Assembly (NCBI GenBank): GCA_010909725.1 | Contig: JAACMV010000008.1 | Span: 310,001-374,000, forward strand | Source of the DNA: Picochlorum sp. 'celeri' | Lineage: Eukaryota > Chlorophyta > Trebouxiophyceae | DNA: 64,000 bases | Direction: 5' to 3' | In this document: one piece after another, positions 39,901-51,788 of the stretch | Layout: the number at the start of each line of letters is the position of its first letter | How positions within the stretch are numbered: the first letter of the stretch is position 1 | Notes under the pieces: model-generated | Seen by the model: the letters and a program-made list of their open reading frames with translations, nothing else | Databases searched by the model: none | Told to the model about the DNA's origin: nothing | Made by a program: the position numbers and the translations under genes

Positions 39901-42900
39901 CATTCCGGCCCTAAAATGAGTCACTCCGAGATCAGTTTGCTGAGAATATCTGAGGTCAGACTGTGGTATCAAAATATGGCCCATTGACAGCATCCCAAGG
40001 CCACCAATCTCCTTTGGCGAATAAAAGACAACTGGTGGGAATCTTGAGGGCATTTTGGAATTCAAGCCAATTTTGATTCTAGTCTGAATCTTGTTCTCGC
40101 ATTTCACTAACAAATCCAAGAGCTCTTGTGTGTGGACTACAGCTTCTCTGTAGTATGTCATCAAGCCAATCAAAGACGTGTTCCACTTGTTTGCAATCTT
40201 TGTGAACGTTGTGGAACCAGAGGACATCAATACTTGTCGAATCCTATTTTCAAAGTTCTTCATTCCCTCATCATCTACTCTCAGATACGCTTGAGCTGTT
40301 CTCTCTTTTGTCACCTCATTTTGCAAGGCCCATACTCCATCCTGATGGGCCAAGCTATCAGTAGCTGTTCGAATCTTTGGCAAAATTCGAACCTCGAAGC
40401 CCGACATAGCAAATAGCAGATTAGGGTTATCTTTTGAATACACAGAAACAAAAGAATTGTCCCATTCAAAAGTGGTCAGGGATCTAGGGAGACGGTTCTT
40501 CATATCCCAGAATACAGCCCTGCCCAAATTAACATCATGCTTCATCAGCCTCATCCGTGCATCCCTTGGCCAGCATTTCTTATTATTATACCCTACAATG
40601 TTTTCGTTATTAGGATCTGGATGCTCCGTAAGATAACGCTGGATGAGGTCCTTTGACTCATCTTCTGTGAACCTAAAGAGAATGTGGACTTTATTCACAT
40701 AGCGCTGGTAGAGCCTGATTGGGTGTCGAACTTCAATCTGCGTCTCTTTGAATGTCAAAAACTCGTTTGGCATATTAGGTGGACCAGCAATCTCTGAAGC
40801 GCGTGTTAATCCAAGCATCAAAAGATCCAAAATAAGACCGTAGTACTGGGTCAGGAATGTCGCAAACTGGAGACCACGAATAATGCCGTACGAATTCGTG
40901 TGAGCCATATCCTTGAAAGCAATCACAACATTATTTTTTGCTGCAAACAAAAGACAAAACTCGTGAATACATTATATCATGAACACCATGCAATTGTTTG
41001 ACAGAAACATACCAGTCATGTAATCTGCAATGTTATGATCCACAATGAGCCTCAGAAGCCTATTGAGCAGGGTAAGGTCCACCTTTTCGTATAACTTCTC
41101 AAGGTTCGATTCCATCATCACGACACATTCACCATCTGATGTATCCCATATATCTTCAAGGTTGTTGATACCTTGGCACCATTTGTACACCAAAAGTGGT
41201 GGAGGCTCAGAGTCTGCAGGCTTGATCCAGTTGGGAAACAAATGCCTCTTATCAGCTTCATACCACAGATATTGATCCAAGTATGCATCAGTAATTTTTT
41301 CGAGAGGCTCGATCTCATAGACTGGAGTCAGATGAGTATACTGATCGTAGAATTCAATGGAGACCTCTTTGAATGCCCTTTGCGTCAGCAAGTGGCGCTT
41401 AATCCTTGAAAGAGCCTCATGGGGGTTATCGTATGCCTGTTCAATCAACCCCAGCTCCTCTCGTTGCATCTGATTTAAACGATTCGCGACTCCATATGGC
41501 TCTTTGAGCTTCTCAAGTGCCAAGATCAATATCTTCGTGTCATGCTTGTAGGACAATGGAGGGAATGGAATTGGAGCAAACTTCCTGCTCTCCAGCCAAT
41601 GCACGGTTGTTGTATAAATCGCAACAGCTTCCTCTGGACTCACATATGGGCCATCTTTGAGGTAATTATGCTGCCTCTCCTGCTCTGCCTTGAGATACAA
41701 TCTGGTGAGTCGACCAAGGTTTTTCCTCGACACGGTTTTATCAACAGTAGCACCTCTTCTAATACGCTCTCTATTATAATGTGCCACATTTGTCCACCAA
41801 TCAGCCTTCATCTTGACATATCGAAGAATCATAGATTCCACTGGAGCAGGCAGGCCTGGTACTTTCCAAGGAATGTTTGCTTTCCAACATCTCCATGCCT
41901 CACTCAAATGCTGCAAAATTGTCTTTGCTTTGTTCTGCTTGACACCCTCTGGCATCATATCTAATATATCATGCATCACCGAGGCACGCAGCTCCAAATC
42001 AAAATGAGACTCAATCCTCTGCTTTGTCACTGTTTTTGCAACACCTTTTTCTTGGCGACCCTCAAATTGACGTGCAAGCAAATTTCCAAGCCATCGTTCC
42101 AGAAGTGGAACCACACCTCGCAAAAAGAAGAGCCACACTCGCCACATGGGCGCCCAGAACCCGACACCAGGGCCTTTCCCAACTGGCCCAGTATTGAACC
42201 TGTAATAAATCAGGTGCTTCAAATCCTTGCACATTCTCACCTGTCTCATCAGTTTGTACTTGTATCGATACATTCCAGTCAGCTGACCAACATGAGAAAA
42301 TGTGTATTGTAACCCATCAGCCAACTGGAATGCATCCACATTTCCGAGACGGAACTGAACATTTGCATCTACAACCAGCTTTGTCAGCCTCAGAATCTCG
42401 CGGCACAAATGGAATGCATTTCCAAATCGAGATTTTTTACGCTCTTTGGTTGTCAACGTCTTGATCGGCTTCAGATTGAAATTATAGTCCAAATGCAAAT
42501 AGTTCAAATGCTTGCGATGAATCAGCAGGTTGAGCATATTGTACCCTTGTCGGCACACCTGCAAACCAGCCTCAACCCAATCCAATTCAGTCTGCTGGAA
42601 AAACTTGGTCGCTGCAAGACTCTTGAACAAAGATCTCTTCTTCATTGCTTGAGGCGGGCGCCGATGAAGCTGACTCAGCACCCAGTTCTTCAACAGCTTT
42701 TGATATGAGACCCTCACTTTCACAGGATGTCCACTAGGGCAATGCTCCTTGAACCAATCTGACACCAAAGGCACATCAATTGCTCGTCTCATTCTTCCTG
42801 ACCTCGTATTAAATGGAGCAGGTGCCCACAACAATGCAATTCCATCTGCTGTTGTATCAGTAGACACTGGCTTTCTATGGAGGAGAGGGTGCACATCCCC

Positions 42901-44004
42901 AGGAACCACAAACTCTTCCTCATCCCAATCATCCTCATCATCATGATCCAAACCATCTATCTCAGATGTATAGGCTGGGATGGGATGAATCAATGGGTCA
43001 TAATAATATGCTGGCAAGTCTGGATCATCCGTCTTGATATACATCACCTGAGGATAATGATACACTGAAAGCATGACACTTCTCGGCCTATTATTATACA
43101 GATATGGAAATGCAACCTTGTATTCCGTACGAATCGGCGTCCTAATAATAAGCTTGTTAATATCATTGAACTCATTCCAATCCTCATCCCTCGTGTCCAA
43201 ATCCCTAAACATGGGCTCAAACTTTGGACCTCCAGGAATAGCCATATTCAAACTCTTTGCCGTCACAAACGATGGAAAATCAAAGAGGTAAAAGTAGTTC
43301 TTATCCACCAAATCTGACAACAACTGCCCGGCAAGCCTATGCAACGTTGCCATAATTGGCAGAGGCAGCTTCCACTTCTTATAGGACGGTCCATTCACAT
43401 ACTCGGACTCATACTGCAAAGGCTTACTCTCATACAACCAATCTATCACAGCCCCATCCTCTTCTGGATCCAACTCCAACTCAATCGCCTCCAGCGGATC
43501 CACATCCAAGATGTTATCAGCATAATCCAAAGGAGGCTCCTCATCATCAAACGGAGGAAACCTCATCCTCTTAAAGTGCCGTCGATCCCTCTTCTCTCGC
43601 CTCATCATAATCCACATCGTCCCCCACTGAGCCAAATACACAGGCTCAATCACCATGGGCACTTCATTCACAAACGTTATAGCCCCCGTCACATGATACA
43701 GCACCTTCACATACCGAACCTGCTCCCAAGGCATGGGCATATTCTCTAATAACTTGAACACCGCATGAGGAACAAACTTCAACGCCCCCAAATACACTCG
43801 CTTATCCTGTCTGAATTTCCTACTCGACATGTCCCCATGATCCCTCACAATCTTCCGCACATGCTCAGGAGGCATCTCCTCCTTTTGTGTCTGTTTATAT
43901 CCGAATTTTCTCTTACTCGCATACCGCTTTGTGTTCAACTGATGCCACTTCCGTGCCTTCTCATCCAACCCAGTCTCTGAAGGACCTTGCTGCGGCGCAC
44001 CCAT
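36964..44004 (-). CDS. PRPF8: Prp8, U5 snRNP core splicing factor, two exons
   Basis: Exon 1 (44004-41013) and exon 2 (40940-36964) are joined across a 72-nt intron (41012-40941, GTATGT...TTGCAG, phase 1). The junction rebuilds [16 protein letters not shown]. The product is 2322 aa, against 2335 in human. In order: N-terminal PRO8NT/PROCN region ([28 protein letters not shown]), RRM-like part, U5- and U6-binding blocks, and reverse-transcriptase-like palm. Then come the endonuclease-like linker ([20 protein letters not shown]), the RNase H-like domain IV ([20 protein letters not shown]) and the C-terminal Jab1/MPN domain ([28 protein letters not shown]). It ends DVEDPLQ, the tail that blocks Brr2. 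Prp8 scaffolds the spliceosome active site. Confidence 0.98.
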
Positions 44005-44016
44005 GATTGACGATGT

Positions 44017-44030
44017 TGATATCGATATCA
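44017..44030. repeat. 14-bp perfect palindrome near Prp8 start
   Basis: TGATATCGATATCA is exact. It lies 13-26 bp upstream of the Prp8 ATG, so it probably sits in the 5' untranslated region or at the transcription start. A partial copy (TTGATATAC) follows at once. Confidence 0.75.
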
Positions 44031-44427
44031 GTTGATATACTAAACACTCGTATTGGCAGTATCCCCGGTAATCAAAGGAAGAACTGGTTCATGGCTGACG
44101 AGTCTCTGTTCTCAATCGTCCTGCTCTGTGGACTACAGCACCGTATATACTAGAACAATACTCTTCTGATATTACTATCTATCACTCTATGCATTTAAAA
44201 TTTGGCACAGAGGGAGCGTCCGTGTTGGCTTTGCTCCAAGGCGTCTTGCATGGCACGTCGAATTGCACGGCTTTGTCCGTAATATGAAACATTGAGAAAT
44301 CCTCCGTACTTTGTAGTTTTAAAAAAAAAGCCAAGAGGACGCGTCGTTGAATTTGATTGTAGAAGGACCCATTCTCTATCTATTCATCCAAGGCTCTGCG
44401 ACAGCGTATAATAAATTATGAAAAGAC

Positions 44428-44446
44428 TATAAAAATCTGTACAGAT
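44428..44446 (+). promoter_or_regulatory. TATA-like run plus 12-bp palindrome before ABC gene
   Basis: TATAAAAA (44428-44435) runs into the exact palindrome ATCTGTACAGAT (44435-44446), 45-63 bp upstream of the ABC transporter ATG. The spacing suits a TATA box with a short leader. This is a guess from position, with no transcript evidence. Confidence 0.35.
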
Positions 44447-44490
44447 AGCAGATACCAACAATGGTGTGAGATACGTGTGTCAAGAGGAGA

Positions 44491-47400
44491 ATGACAGGCT
44501 TGGGATATGAGCATGCGAATTTCCTATCGAAACTTACATTTTGGTTTGTAAATCCATTAATTCGCTTGGGGAGTCGCCGTGAGATTGATGAAGATACAGC
44601 ATCGGCATTTCTGCCTCGCTCAGAGAATGCCGAGGTGCTCTTCAATGGGTTCGCTGCTGGGATGGGAACCAAGGACAAGGTGGATACAGAGAAGAAGGTG
44701 TGGTGGAGTTTTTACAGGCTGTATCGGTGGATGTTCTTCAAGCATTTTGTGTTGGCGAGTTTGGAGAGTGGGTCGAGGATAGCGCAGCCAATGTTTCTGA
44801 GGATGTTGCTGGACTGGTTTGTGGCTGAGTCTGAAGGACGGGATGATTCGTCAATGGGATGGTTATGGGCATCGATGATGGCGTGTGTGTCGTATTTATA
44901 TGTGTTGATACATCATCAGACATTTTGGTGTGGGATGCGAATGGGAATGCGGATGAGATGTCAGGTCATTGCAGCAATTCATCACAAGGTGTTGAGGCTG
45001 AATGGGAGGGCTCTGGCGGATGTGACGTCTGGGAAGATTATCAACTTGGCATCGAATGATGTGCGACGGTTCGATGAGGCTGGAACGTTTGCTGTATTTT
45101 TGTTTGTGGGGCCATTGGAGTTGATTGCAGTGCTAGTCTTGGTAGGTATTAGGCTTGGGTTTTTGGCTGCGGTGGCTGGAGTGGCGTCTCAGCTGATGCT
45201 GATTCCGCTTCAATCAGTTTTAGCAAAATATATTGGAAAGCTTCGAGCGAGTACAGCAAAAGAAACTGATGAGAGGGTGAGGTTGACTGGCGAAGCCATT
45301 TCTGGCATCACATCATTCAAAATGTTGGCGTGGGAAAAGCCTCTTTTTGATGAAATTCTCAAGGTTCGGCAGCGGGAGCAGAGTTTCATCCGGAAAATGA
45401 ATATGATTAGGGCTATGAATATGGCGCTGACGTTTGCAATAACGCCATTAGTGTCGTTTACCACCTTTGTTGTTGCTCGTTATACAATGGATATTGAGGA
45501 TTTTACTGTTGGGAATATTTTCTATGCGGTGTCGTTGTTGGCTCTTCCTAAATTGACAATGTGTGAGTTTTTTGTACATGCGGTGGAAGCAGTATCAGAA
45601 GTGAGGGTGAGTGTGAGACGTATAGCAGAGTTTTTGAGTGTAGAGGAACCAGGTTCTTGGAGAAAGCAAGTGACCACATCCCGTCATGGAGAGAATGATG
45701 AGGATGCAGCGGAAGACAACGATACTGTCTGTGACATGAGCCATGCAGATTTTCAGTGGTCAAGCGGTCCTATATCTGGATTTTCGCTCAAGGATATATC
45801 AATGTCAGTGAAGAGGCAGGAATTGATTGGTGTGTGCGGAGAGATTGCATCTGGAAAATCCTCCTTGCTTTCATCTTTGATTGGCGAGATGGAGTGGAGT
45901 TCCGAAAAGGATGGAAGAATTCATTTGAATGCAAAGAATATATCATATTGTTCTCAAAAGCCGTGGATTATTTCTGGGACTATCCAGGAGAATGTGTTGT
46001 TTGGAAGCGAATATGAAGAAGGGTGGTATGAGCAGGTTCTTGAAGCGTGTTGTCTCAATGAAGACATTGCGAATTTTCCAGATGGCGATGATACTGTGAT
46101 TGGTGAGCGAGGTGTGAATTTGTCAGGGGGGCAGAAAGCAAGGCTTGCGTTGGCAAGGGCTGCATATAAAAAGGCTGAATTGAATCTGCTTGATGATCCA
46201 CTGTCTGCATTGGATTCAAAGGTTGGGGCGTCTGTGTTTTCGAACTGTTTCGGTGATAACGGTATTATATCGGCATGTGGTGGGGCAACAATTTTAGTAA
46301 CGCATCAGAAGCAGTATTTGCCAGAATGTGATTACATTATCGTGCTTCGAAATGGCATGATCGCAGCCGAAGGATCATACCAGACTCTAGCGGAACAGGG
46401 TCTTCCTGAAGTATTGATGACGTCTGAAGATAAATTGAAGGTCTCGAGGAGTGTAGTGCGCGATAAGAAAGCATACTCCAAGCAGACTTCAACATTTTGG
46501 AGGAATTTCATGTCGAAGAAACATGTCACATCAGTTGATACATCCACAAGCATGAAGAGAGGGGGTGTTGAAGCAAGCTTCAAGTTCAGCAAGTCTGGCA
46601 AGTTGGGCCCTAAAGAGGACCAAGAGACAGGCTCTGTATCATGGGGCGTGTACAAGGACTTGGTCCTGGAATTTGGTTTGATGAGGGCAATCATAGTCGT
46701 TGGGTGCTTGTTTGCAGGCCAGGCCATCTACATCTTTGGTGACTACTGGCTGGCAAGTTGGGCAGCTGCAGATGATGATTCTAAAATAAAGTCATACTGG
46801 GTATGGGTGTATTCCATATTTGTCGGTACCATCATCATCATCAGTGTTTTTAGATCCCAGCTCTTCTTCGCAAGTTGTCTGAAAGCTACAAATTCAATCC
46901 ACCGATCGGCTTTAAAACGCGTTCTTCAGGCTCCATTGTCGTTTTTCCATACCAATGCATCCGGTGTAGTCCTGAATAGATTCTCAAAGGACCTGGGAAC
47001 TGTGGATGAGCAGCTTCCAAAAGTGAGCTTTGATGCAGCACAGGCCTTCATGATGGTCTTTGGGGCACTCATTCTTCTATGCGTGGTTATTCCAGTAATA
47101 CTTCCGATTTTTGTTCCTTTGATTCTTATTTTTATGTATGTTCAGCGGCGATATCTATTGACAAGCCGAGAAGTGAAGAGGTTTGAGGCAGTGTCAAGAA
47201 GTCCCTTGTATCAGCAACTGTCAAATGTGCTCAGAGGCTTGGTTGTGATACGAGTGTATGATGCTGAGGAAACGTTCAGGACAAACTTCTTATCTCTACT
47301 GACAGAAAATATTGGCTGGTGGTATTCATGGCTTTGCTCTGCTCGATGGATCGGCTTTCGACTGGACCTCATGGTATCCATCATCATCACAGCAGCACCA

Positions 47401-48381
47401 TTGCTCATGGTTGGTCTCAGGAGTAAATTTGGGGATGATAACGCAAAGCTTGTTGGGCTTGCACTATCCCAATGCTTGTACTTGGCAGGATTACTTCAAT
47501 GGATGGTGAGACAGACTGCTGAAGTTGAAAACAACATGACAAGTACAGAAAGGCTGTTTGCATACACTGGACTGGAACAAGAGCCAGCGACCTTGGATAA
47601 TGGAGGAACGCCTCCTCCTCCAAACTGGCCATCTGCTGGAACAATAGAGTATTCACATGTATACACAGCCTATAGAAAAGGGCTACCTCCAGTTCTCAAG
47701 GATCTCTCATTCGTAGTGCAGTCTGGAACCACCTGTGGAATTGTGGGCCGAACAGGAAGTGGAAAATCGTCACTCATGCTCTCTCTGTTCAGATTGATTC
47801 CCAATATTGATGGAACAGTCTATATTGATGGGATTGATACATCAAAAATTGCGCTGGATGCGCTCAGGAAGGAAATTGCAATCATCCCTCAAGACCCAGT
47901 TCTCTTCTCTGGGACACTGAGAGCAAATCTGGACCCCTGGTCTCAATACAGCGATGCAGCATTATGGGAAGCCTTGGATAAAGCAAAGTTAAAAGAGCAG
48001 ATCCCATCAATGAGTGACAAGGGTCTTCACGTCAATCTGCAAGAATGTGGTGAAAACTTCAGTGCAGGACAAAGACAGTTGTTATGCCTTGCACGAGTTT
48101 TGCTCACAGACAGTCGAATTTTGGCTCTAGACGAAGCAACTGCGAATGTCGATTCCAAAACTGATCTAGAAATCCAAAACGCTGTCCATAGAGCCTGTGC
48201 AGAAGGAGCCATCAAACGAACACTGCTGGTCATCGCCCATAGACTGGATACCATAATGAACTGTGACAAGGTCCTTGTCCTCTCCCAAGGTGAGCTCGTT
48301 GAGGAAGGAAGCCCTCAGGAGCTGGTTTCAAAGCAGGATGGACACTTTCATGCCATGGCCAAGAGCTCAAAATTACTATAA
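44491..48381 (+). CDS. ABCC (MRP-type) full ABC transporter
   Basis: A 1296-aa ATP-driven exporter of the multidrug-resistance-associated family, short form without TMD0. The order is TMD1-NBD1-TMD2-NBD2. NBD1 has Walker A GEIASGKSS, the signature LSGGQKARLALARA and Walker B LNLLDDPLSALD. NBD2 has Walker A GRTGSGKSS, IIPQDPVLFSGTLRANLDPW, the divergent signature FSAGQRQLLCLARVLL and Walker B ILALDEATANVD. NBD1 has Asp after Walker B (DDP) where NBD2 has the catalytic Glu (DEAT), the usual ABCC asymmetry. The N-terminus EHANFLSKLTFWFVNPLIRLG is typical. Substrates are probably glutathione or other conjugates at the vacuole or plasma membrane, but sequence alone does not say which. It is encoded by one exon. 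Confidence 0.96.
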   Translation: MTGLGYEHANFLSKLTFWFVNPLIRLGSRREIDEDTASAFLPRSENAEVLFNGFAAGMGTKDKVDTEKKVWWSFYRLYRWMFFKHFVLASLESGSRIAQPMFLRMLLDWFVAESEGRDDSSMGWLWASMMACVSYLYVLIHHQTFWCGMRMGMRMRCQVIAAIHHKVLRLNGRALADVTSGKIINLASNDVRRFDEAGTFAVFLFVGPLELIAVLVLVGIRLGFLAAVAGVASQLMLIPLQSVLAKYIGKLRASTAKETDERVRLTGEAISGITSFKMLAWEKPLFDEILKVRQREQSFIRKMNMIRAMNMALTFAITPLVSFTTFVVARYTMDIEDFTVGNIFYAVSLLALPKLTMCEFFVHAVEAVSEVRVSVRRIAEFLSVEEPGSWRKQVTTSRHGENDEDAAEDNDTVCDMSHADFQWSSGPISGFSLKDISMSVKRQELIGVCGEIASGKSSLLSSLIGEMEWSSEKDGRIHLNAKNISYCSQKPWIISGTIQENVLFGSEYEEGWYEQVLEACCLNEDIANFPDGDDTVIGERGVNLSGGQKARLALARAAYKKAELNLLDDPLSALDSKVGASVFSNCFGDNGIISACGGATILVTHQKQYLPECDYIIVLRNGMIAAEGSYQTLAEQGLPEVLMTSEDKLKVSRSVVRDKKAYSKQTSTFWRNFMSKKHVTSVDTSTSMKRGGVEASFKFSKSGKLGPKEDQETGSVSWGVYKDLVLEFGLMRAIIVVGCLFAGQAIYIFGDYWLASWAAADDDSKIKSYWVWVYSIFVGTIIIISVFRSQLFFASCLKATNSIHRSALKRVLQAPLSFFHTNASGVVLNRFSKDLGTVDEQLPKVSFDAAQAFMMVFGALILLCVVIPVILPIFVPLILIFMYVQRRYLLTSREVKRFEAVSRSPLYQQLSNVLRGLVVIRVYDAEETFRTNFLSLLTENIGWWYSWLCSARWIGFRLDLMVSIIITAAPLLMVGLRSKFGDDNAKLVGLALSQCLYLAGLLQWMVRQTAEVENNMTSTERLFAYTGLEQEPATLDNGGTPPPPNWPSAGTIEYSHVYTAYRKGLPPVLKDLSFVVQSGTTCGIVGRTGSGKSSLMLSLFRLIPNIDGTVYIDGIDTSKIALDALRKEIAIIPQDPVLFSGTLRANLDPWSQYSDAALWEALDKAKLKEQIPSMSDKGLHVNLQECGENFSAGQRQLLCLARVLLTDSRILALDEATANVDSKTDLEIQNAVHRACAEGAIKRTLLVIAHRLDTIMNCDKVLVLSQGELVEEGSPQELVSKQDGHFHAMAKSSKLL

Positions 48382-48585
48382 CTTTACATTTCATTCATTT
48401 GATTCTTTAGACTATTGCCTGTTTCACTGTAATGTGTATTGATGTACTTGGGACAAAACCAATTGCAATATATTTTGACAATGTAGTATTGGCCATGCAT
48501 GGGCTCCTTGTTGATGACGGTGCCATTAATTATCCACGATGCCTTCGCGAGCTGCATACAATACATACCTATTTTTTGTTGAGAA

Positions 48586-49914
48586 ATGACTGCGCAACAA
48601 GAAGGAGATCCAAAGCCAAAAGCACTCGTGCTTGTTGGTGGCTACGGAACTCGTCTTCGTCCTCTGACGTTGACGGTGCCCAAGCCGATTGTCGATTTCG
48701 GTACGTCAAAATTTCACATTCTGTATATGGAGTCAATTTAATGGCCTGATGGCTCATTATTCTCTTGGCGATGGGTATACGCTTGGTCAAACTGCCTTTG
48801 TCAGTGCACGATCAACTGGCGTTGACGACAGCAGATCGCGTATTTTCCTGCATGCCTGTGAATATTGATACAAGAAAATAATTTGATGTGTCCCATGCGT
48901 GCCTTTGCAGCGAACAAGCCAATGATCTGCCATCAGATTGAAGCGTTGAAAGAGGCAGGTTGCGATGAAGTCGTTCTTGCGATCAACTACCGCCCACACG
49001 TGATGATGGAGTTTCTGAAAGAGTGGGAAGAGAAGTTAGATATCAAGATCACATGCTCCCAGGAAGAAGAGCCCATGGGTACTGCTGGACCTTTGGCTTT
49101 GGCCAGGAAAATATTGGACAACGGGTCTGGGGCACCATTTTTCGTGTTGAATTCCGATGTCACCTGCGATTACCCCCTCAAAGAGATGATGGAATTCCAC
49201 AAAAAATCCAAAGCTGAGGCGACCATCTTGGTGACCAAGGTGGAAGATCCAAGCAAGTATGGAGTTGTTGTGTATGACAAAGAGAGTGGATTGATTGACA
49301 GGTTTGTCGAAAAGCCAAAGGAATTTGTCGGAGATAGAATCAATGCTGGAATTTACTGCTGCTCTCCTGAGATTCTCCAGCGAATCGAGCCACGCCCTAC
49401 CTCGATCGAGAAGGAAATTTTCCCAGCAGTTGCTGCTGACAAGAAACTCTATGCCACAGAGCTTGACGGGTATTGGATGGATGTTGGGCAACCACAAGAT
49501 TATCTGACAGGACTTGCTCTGCACTTGGCTTCCAAGAAGAGAAAGAGATCAGAAGAGCTCGCACAAGGCGACCATATAGAGGGCAACGTGATTATTGACA
49601 CGTCCTGCAAGATTGGCAAGGGCTGCAAGATTGGTCCAAACGTCTCTATTGGTCAGGGATGCGAGATTGGAGATGGTGTTCGTTTATCAAACTGTGTCCT
49701 GCTGCATCGTGTCAAGGTGAAGAACTATTCTCATGTGGCAGACTCTATTCTTGGGTGGGGCACCCAGGTTGGACGTTGGGCACGCATAGAGAACAAGGCT
49801 GTGATTGGGGAGGATGTTTTCATCAAAGATGAGGTTGCGCTGAATGGAGCCATTGTGCTTCCACACAAGGACATCAAGGAATCAGTCACGGAGCCTGGAA
49901 AGATCATCATGTAA
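48586..49914 (+). CDS. GMPPB: GDP-mannose pyrophosphorylase (GMPP-B type), two exons
   Basis: Mannose-1-phosphate guanylyltransferase makes GDP-mannose for N-glycans, GPI anchors and, in algae, cell-wall mannans or ascorbate. Exon 1 (48586-48700) encodes [16 protein letters not shown] followed by the nucleotidyl motif [11 protein letters not shown] and KPIVDF. The intron 48701-48910 is 210 nt, the longest found here (GTACGT...TTGCAG, phase 1). Exon 2 (48911-49914) begins [13 protein letters not shown]. Total 372 aa, near the family's 360. Other blocks: [44 protein letters not shown], and a left-handed beta-helix of hexapeptide repeats ([22 protein letters not shown]). It ends with the family-typical PHKDIKESV...GKIIM. 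Confidence 0.97.
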
Positions 49915-50028
49915 GATGGATGAGTATTTATCAACTGCTGCTGCAGATTGTTTTTGTATGTGTATGATTTTGGGGCACTATATACATGGTAATAATGTTC
50001 ATAATAATATGTCTATATTTTAAATGCT

Positions 50029-51622
50029 CTACCATGACACATGTGCGCCTTGCTCTCGGACACGAGATGCAAGCACTTCCTTATTCTCCCTCAAGAGCGA
50101 ATTCAAAAAGCATGTTTCAAATGTCTTTACTGCCCCTCCCATACCCGTATTCATATACGACCGATTTGCATCTCCTGATTCAGATGAATTAAGCTCATTC
50201 AGTAATTGACCGACAGTACACACTGTGTCTGGATTGAAACTCCATGCCTCCTTTGGATCAATAGGAACACACACTTTCCCTGTCTTTGGATGCACACAGA
50301 ATGGGGCTTTTAACAAATGGTTCATCTTCTTCGAAACTTCTATATCTAATCTAGGGTATGTGTATGCGAATACAACATCTCGCACCGACTTCTCCATCAA
50401 TTTGACCGTTCGAACATCCCTTGGATTTGCCTTTGCATATCTTGCACACTCTTTCTTCAAACATTCTTGTATCACCTTCCAGCGTGCTACTGACACATCA
50501 CCTTGATCCTCATTATTTAACTTTTTCCACTCAGAGACTGCCACTTCTCTGACCGACTCGGGAATCATCTGTAAAATACTACGTGTTTGCTCTTCATCTT
50601 CCAACAACTTTTGACCAGGCAACACCTTACTTTCAAACACTTTGGCAAGCACATCATATGTCCTGCTAATAAAAGGATGGCTTTCAACACCCGTGGTTAG
50701 CTTGGGCAACCCCTTCTCTAATCCTTTATACACGGACAGATACTGAGCAATTGCTGCACGAGCTTCATCTGGAAGCTTTCGTGCCTTTTCATCACACACC
50801 CACGCATGCACACCACGCCTTCCAGAGAAGACGAAAAACACATGTTGAAACCCAAAATCATTCCTCAACGCATCATCCAACACATCAATAGCTGTTGCCA
50901 TCAATGGCCAGCATGTTGTACAAATATGTGCATCCTTCCCACATGTCCTCACATCATCATAGTCTGTGATATCGATATCAAACACTAATTCACGCTCCAC
51001 AGGTGCAAATGTATTCCCAGCTGCATACGCCGCCCTCTTCTGTGGATCCACATTATACACAGGGCCAATATCAATCTTTGCAGGACACCTCGCTTTGATG
51101 GCACTCTTCAAATCCTCTCCATTCGCAAATGACTGGTATCGAACAAAAATATCCCCATCCAGTGTAAAACAAAACTCCCTTCTATTAAAATACGACCCGT
51201 CGGCATGAGGATGTTTCGAATCTGCACACCACCACAACAACAATACTAATAACATTTGAACAATTCACACATTTGAATGAATCATCTACAGCAACCACAT
51301 ACCATTCCCGTAGACAAGCCACTTGTACATGACATCATGCGGGTACAACCACCCATAATACAGCTTCATCGTGTCCACCACAGACATTTTGGTAAAATCC
51401 TGTCCCTCTCCTCCCCCACCTGCTGCAACTGCTGCTGGGGCAGGACTGGCTTCATTCACATCCATGGCAGTCACACCACCGCCTTCTGCATTAAAAATCA
51501 CAAATAGATCTACTCAGTACACGCGTATATGGAACAACAACGTGTGTTGCGTTGCTGAACAACAGGTGCGATGACGATTAGCTCTTGAACGCACCTTGGT
51601 GTTCCTTTTCTGGGACAGTCAT
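50029..51622 (-). CDS. PRIM1: DNA primase small (catalytic) subunit, three exons
   Basis: Makes RNA primers with DNA polymerase alpha. Exon 1 is 51622-51595 (MTVPEKEHQ), exon 2 is 51485-51303 and exon 3 is 51221-50029. Introns are 109 nt (GTGCGT) and 81 nt (GTATGT), both phase 1. The joined protein is 467 aa, against 420 in animals, with an Ala/Gly-rich insert before MSVVDTMKLYYGWLYPHD. The second junction rebuilds KWLVYGND followed by REFCFTLDGDIFVRYQSF, as in PRIM1. The catalytic motif is ELVFDIDITDYDDVR (DxD), followed by the zinc motif CGKDAHICTTCW. FVFSGRRGVHAWVCD carries the nucleotide-binding SGRRG.H motif. It diverges from a 2OG oxygenase gene with 166 bp between start codons. Confidence 0.95.
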
Positions 51623-51788
51623 TGTAATATTCAACTATACTATTCCATAAAAATCCATTGATTATTTCATTGTACCGATCCCTGCGTCTCTGGTGGTGGT
51701 TAGAAATTCAAATTAATATTCTAAAACAATCAAAGTAAGGAACTATTCGCAGAATTCTACAGATCGCCTCTGCATTTTCCTCCTCACC

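Larger units (their letters stand above)
44005..44490. promoter_or_regulatory. Divergent spacer, Prp8 / ABCC transporter
   Basis: 486 bp holding both promoters. It has a 14-bp perfect palindrome at 44017-44030, only 13 bp before the Prp8 ATG, and a 12-bp one at 44435-44446 before the ABC gene. A TATAAAAA run at 44428-44435 directly abuts the latter. An A9 run lies near 44322-44330. No RNA gene was seen. Confidence 0.45.

Noticed and set aside
40941..41012. Prp8 as two separate genes
   Set aside because: A 72-nt GT-AG intron joins the halves into a full-length Prp8 of 2322 aa.
41100..41120. GGTTCGATTCC-like tRNA B-box sequence
   Set aside because: It is inside Prp8 coding sequence, with no A box or cloverleaf around it.
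43339..43749. Rightward frame of 136 codons inside Prp8
   Set aside because: Antisense to highly conserved Prp8; His/Ile/Leu-rich composition typical of shadows.
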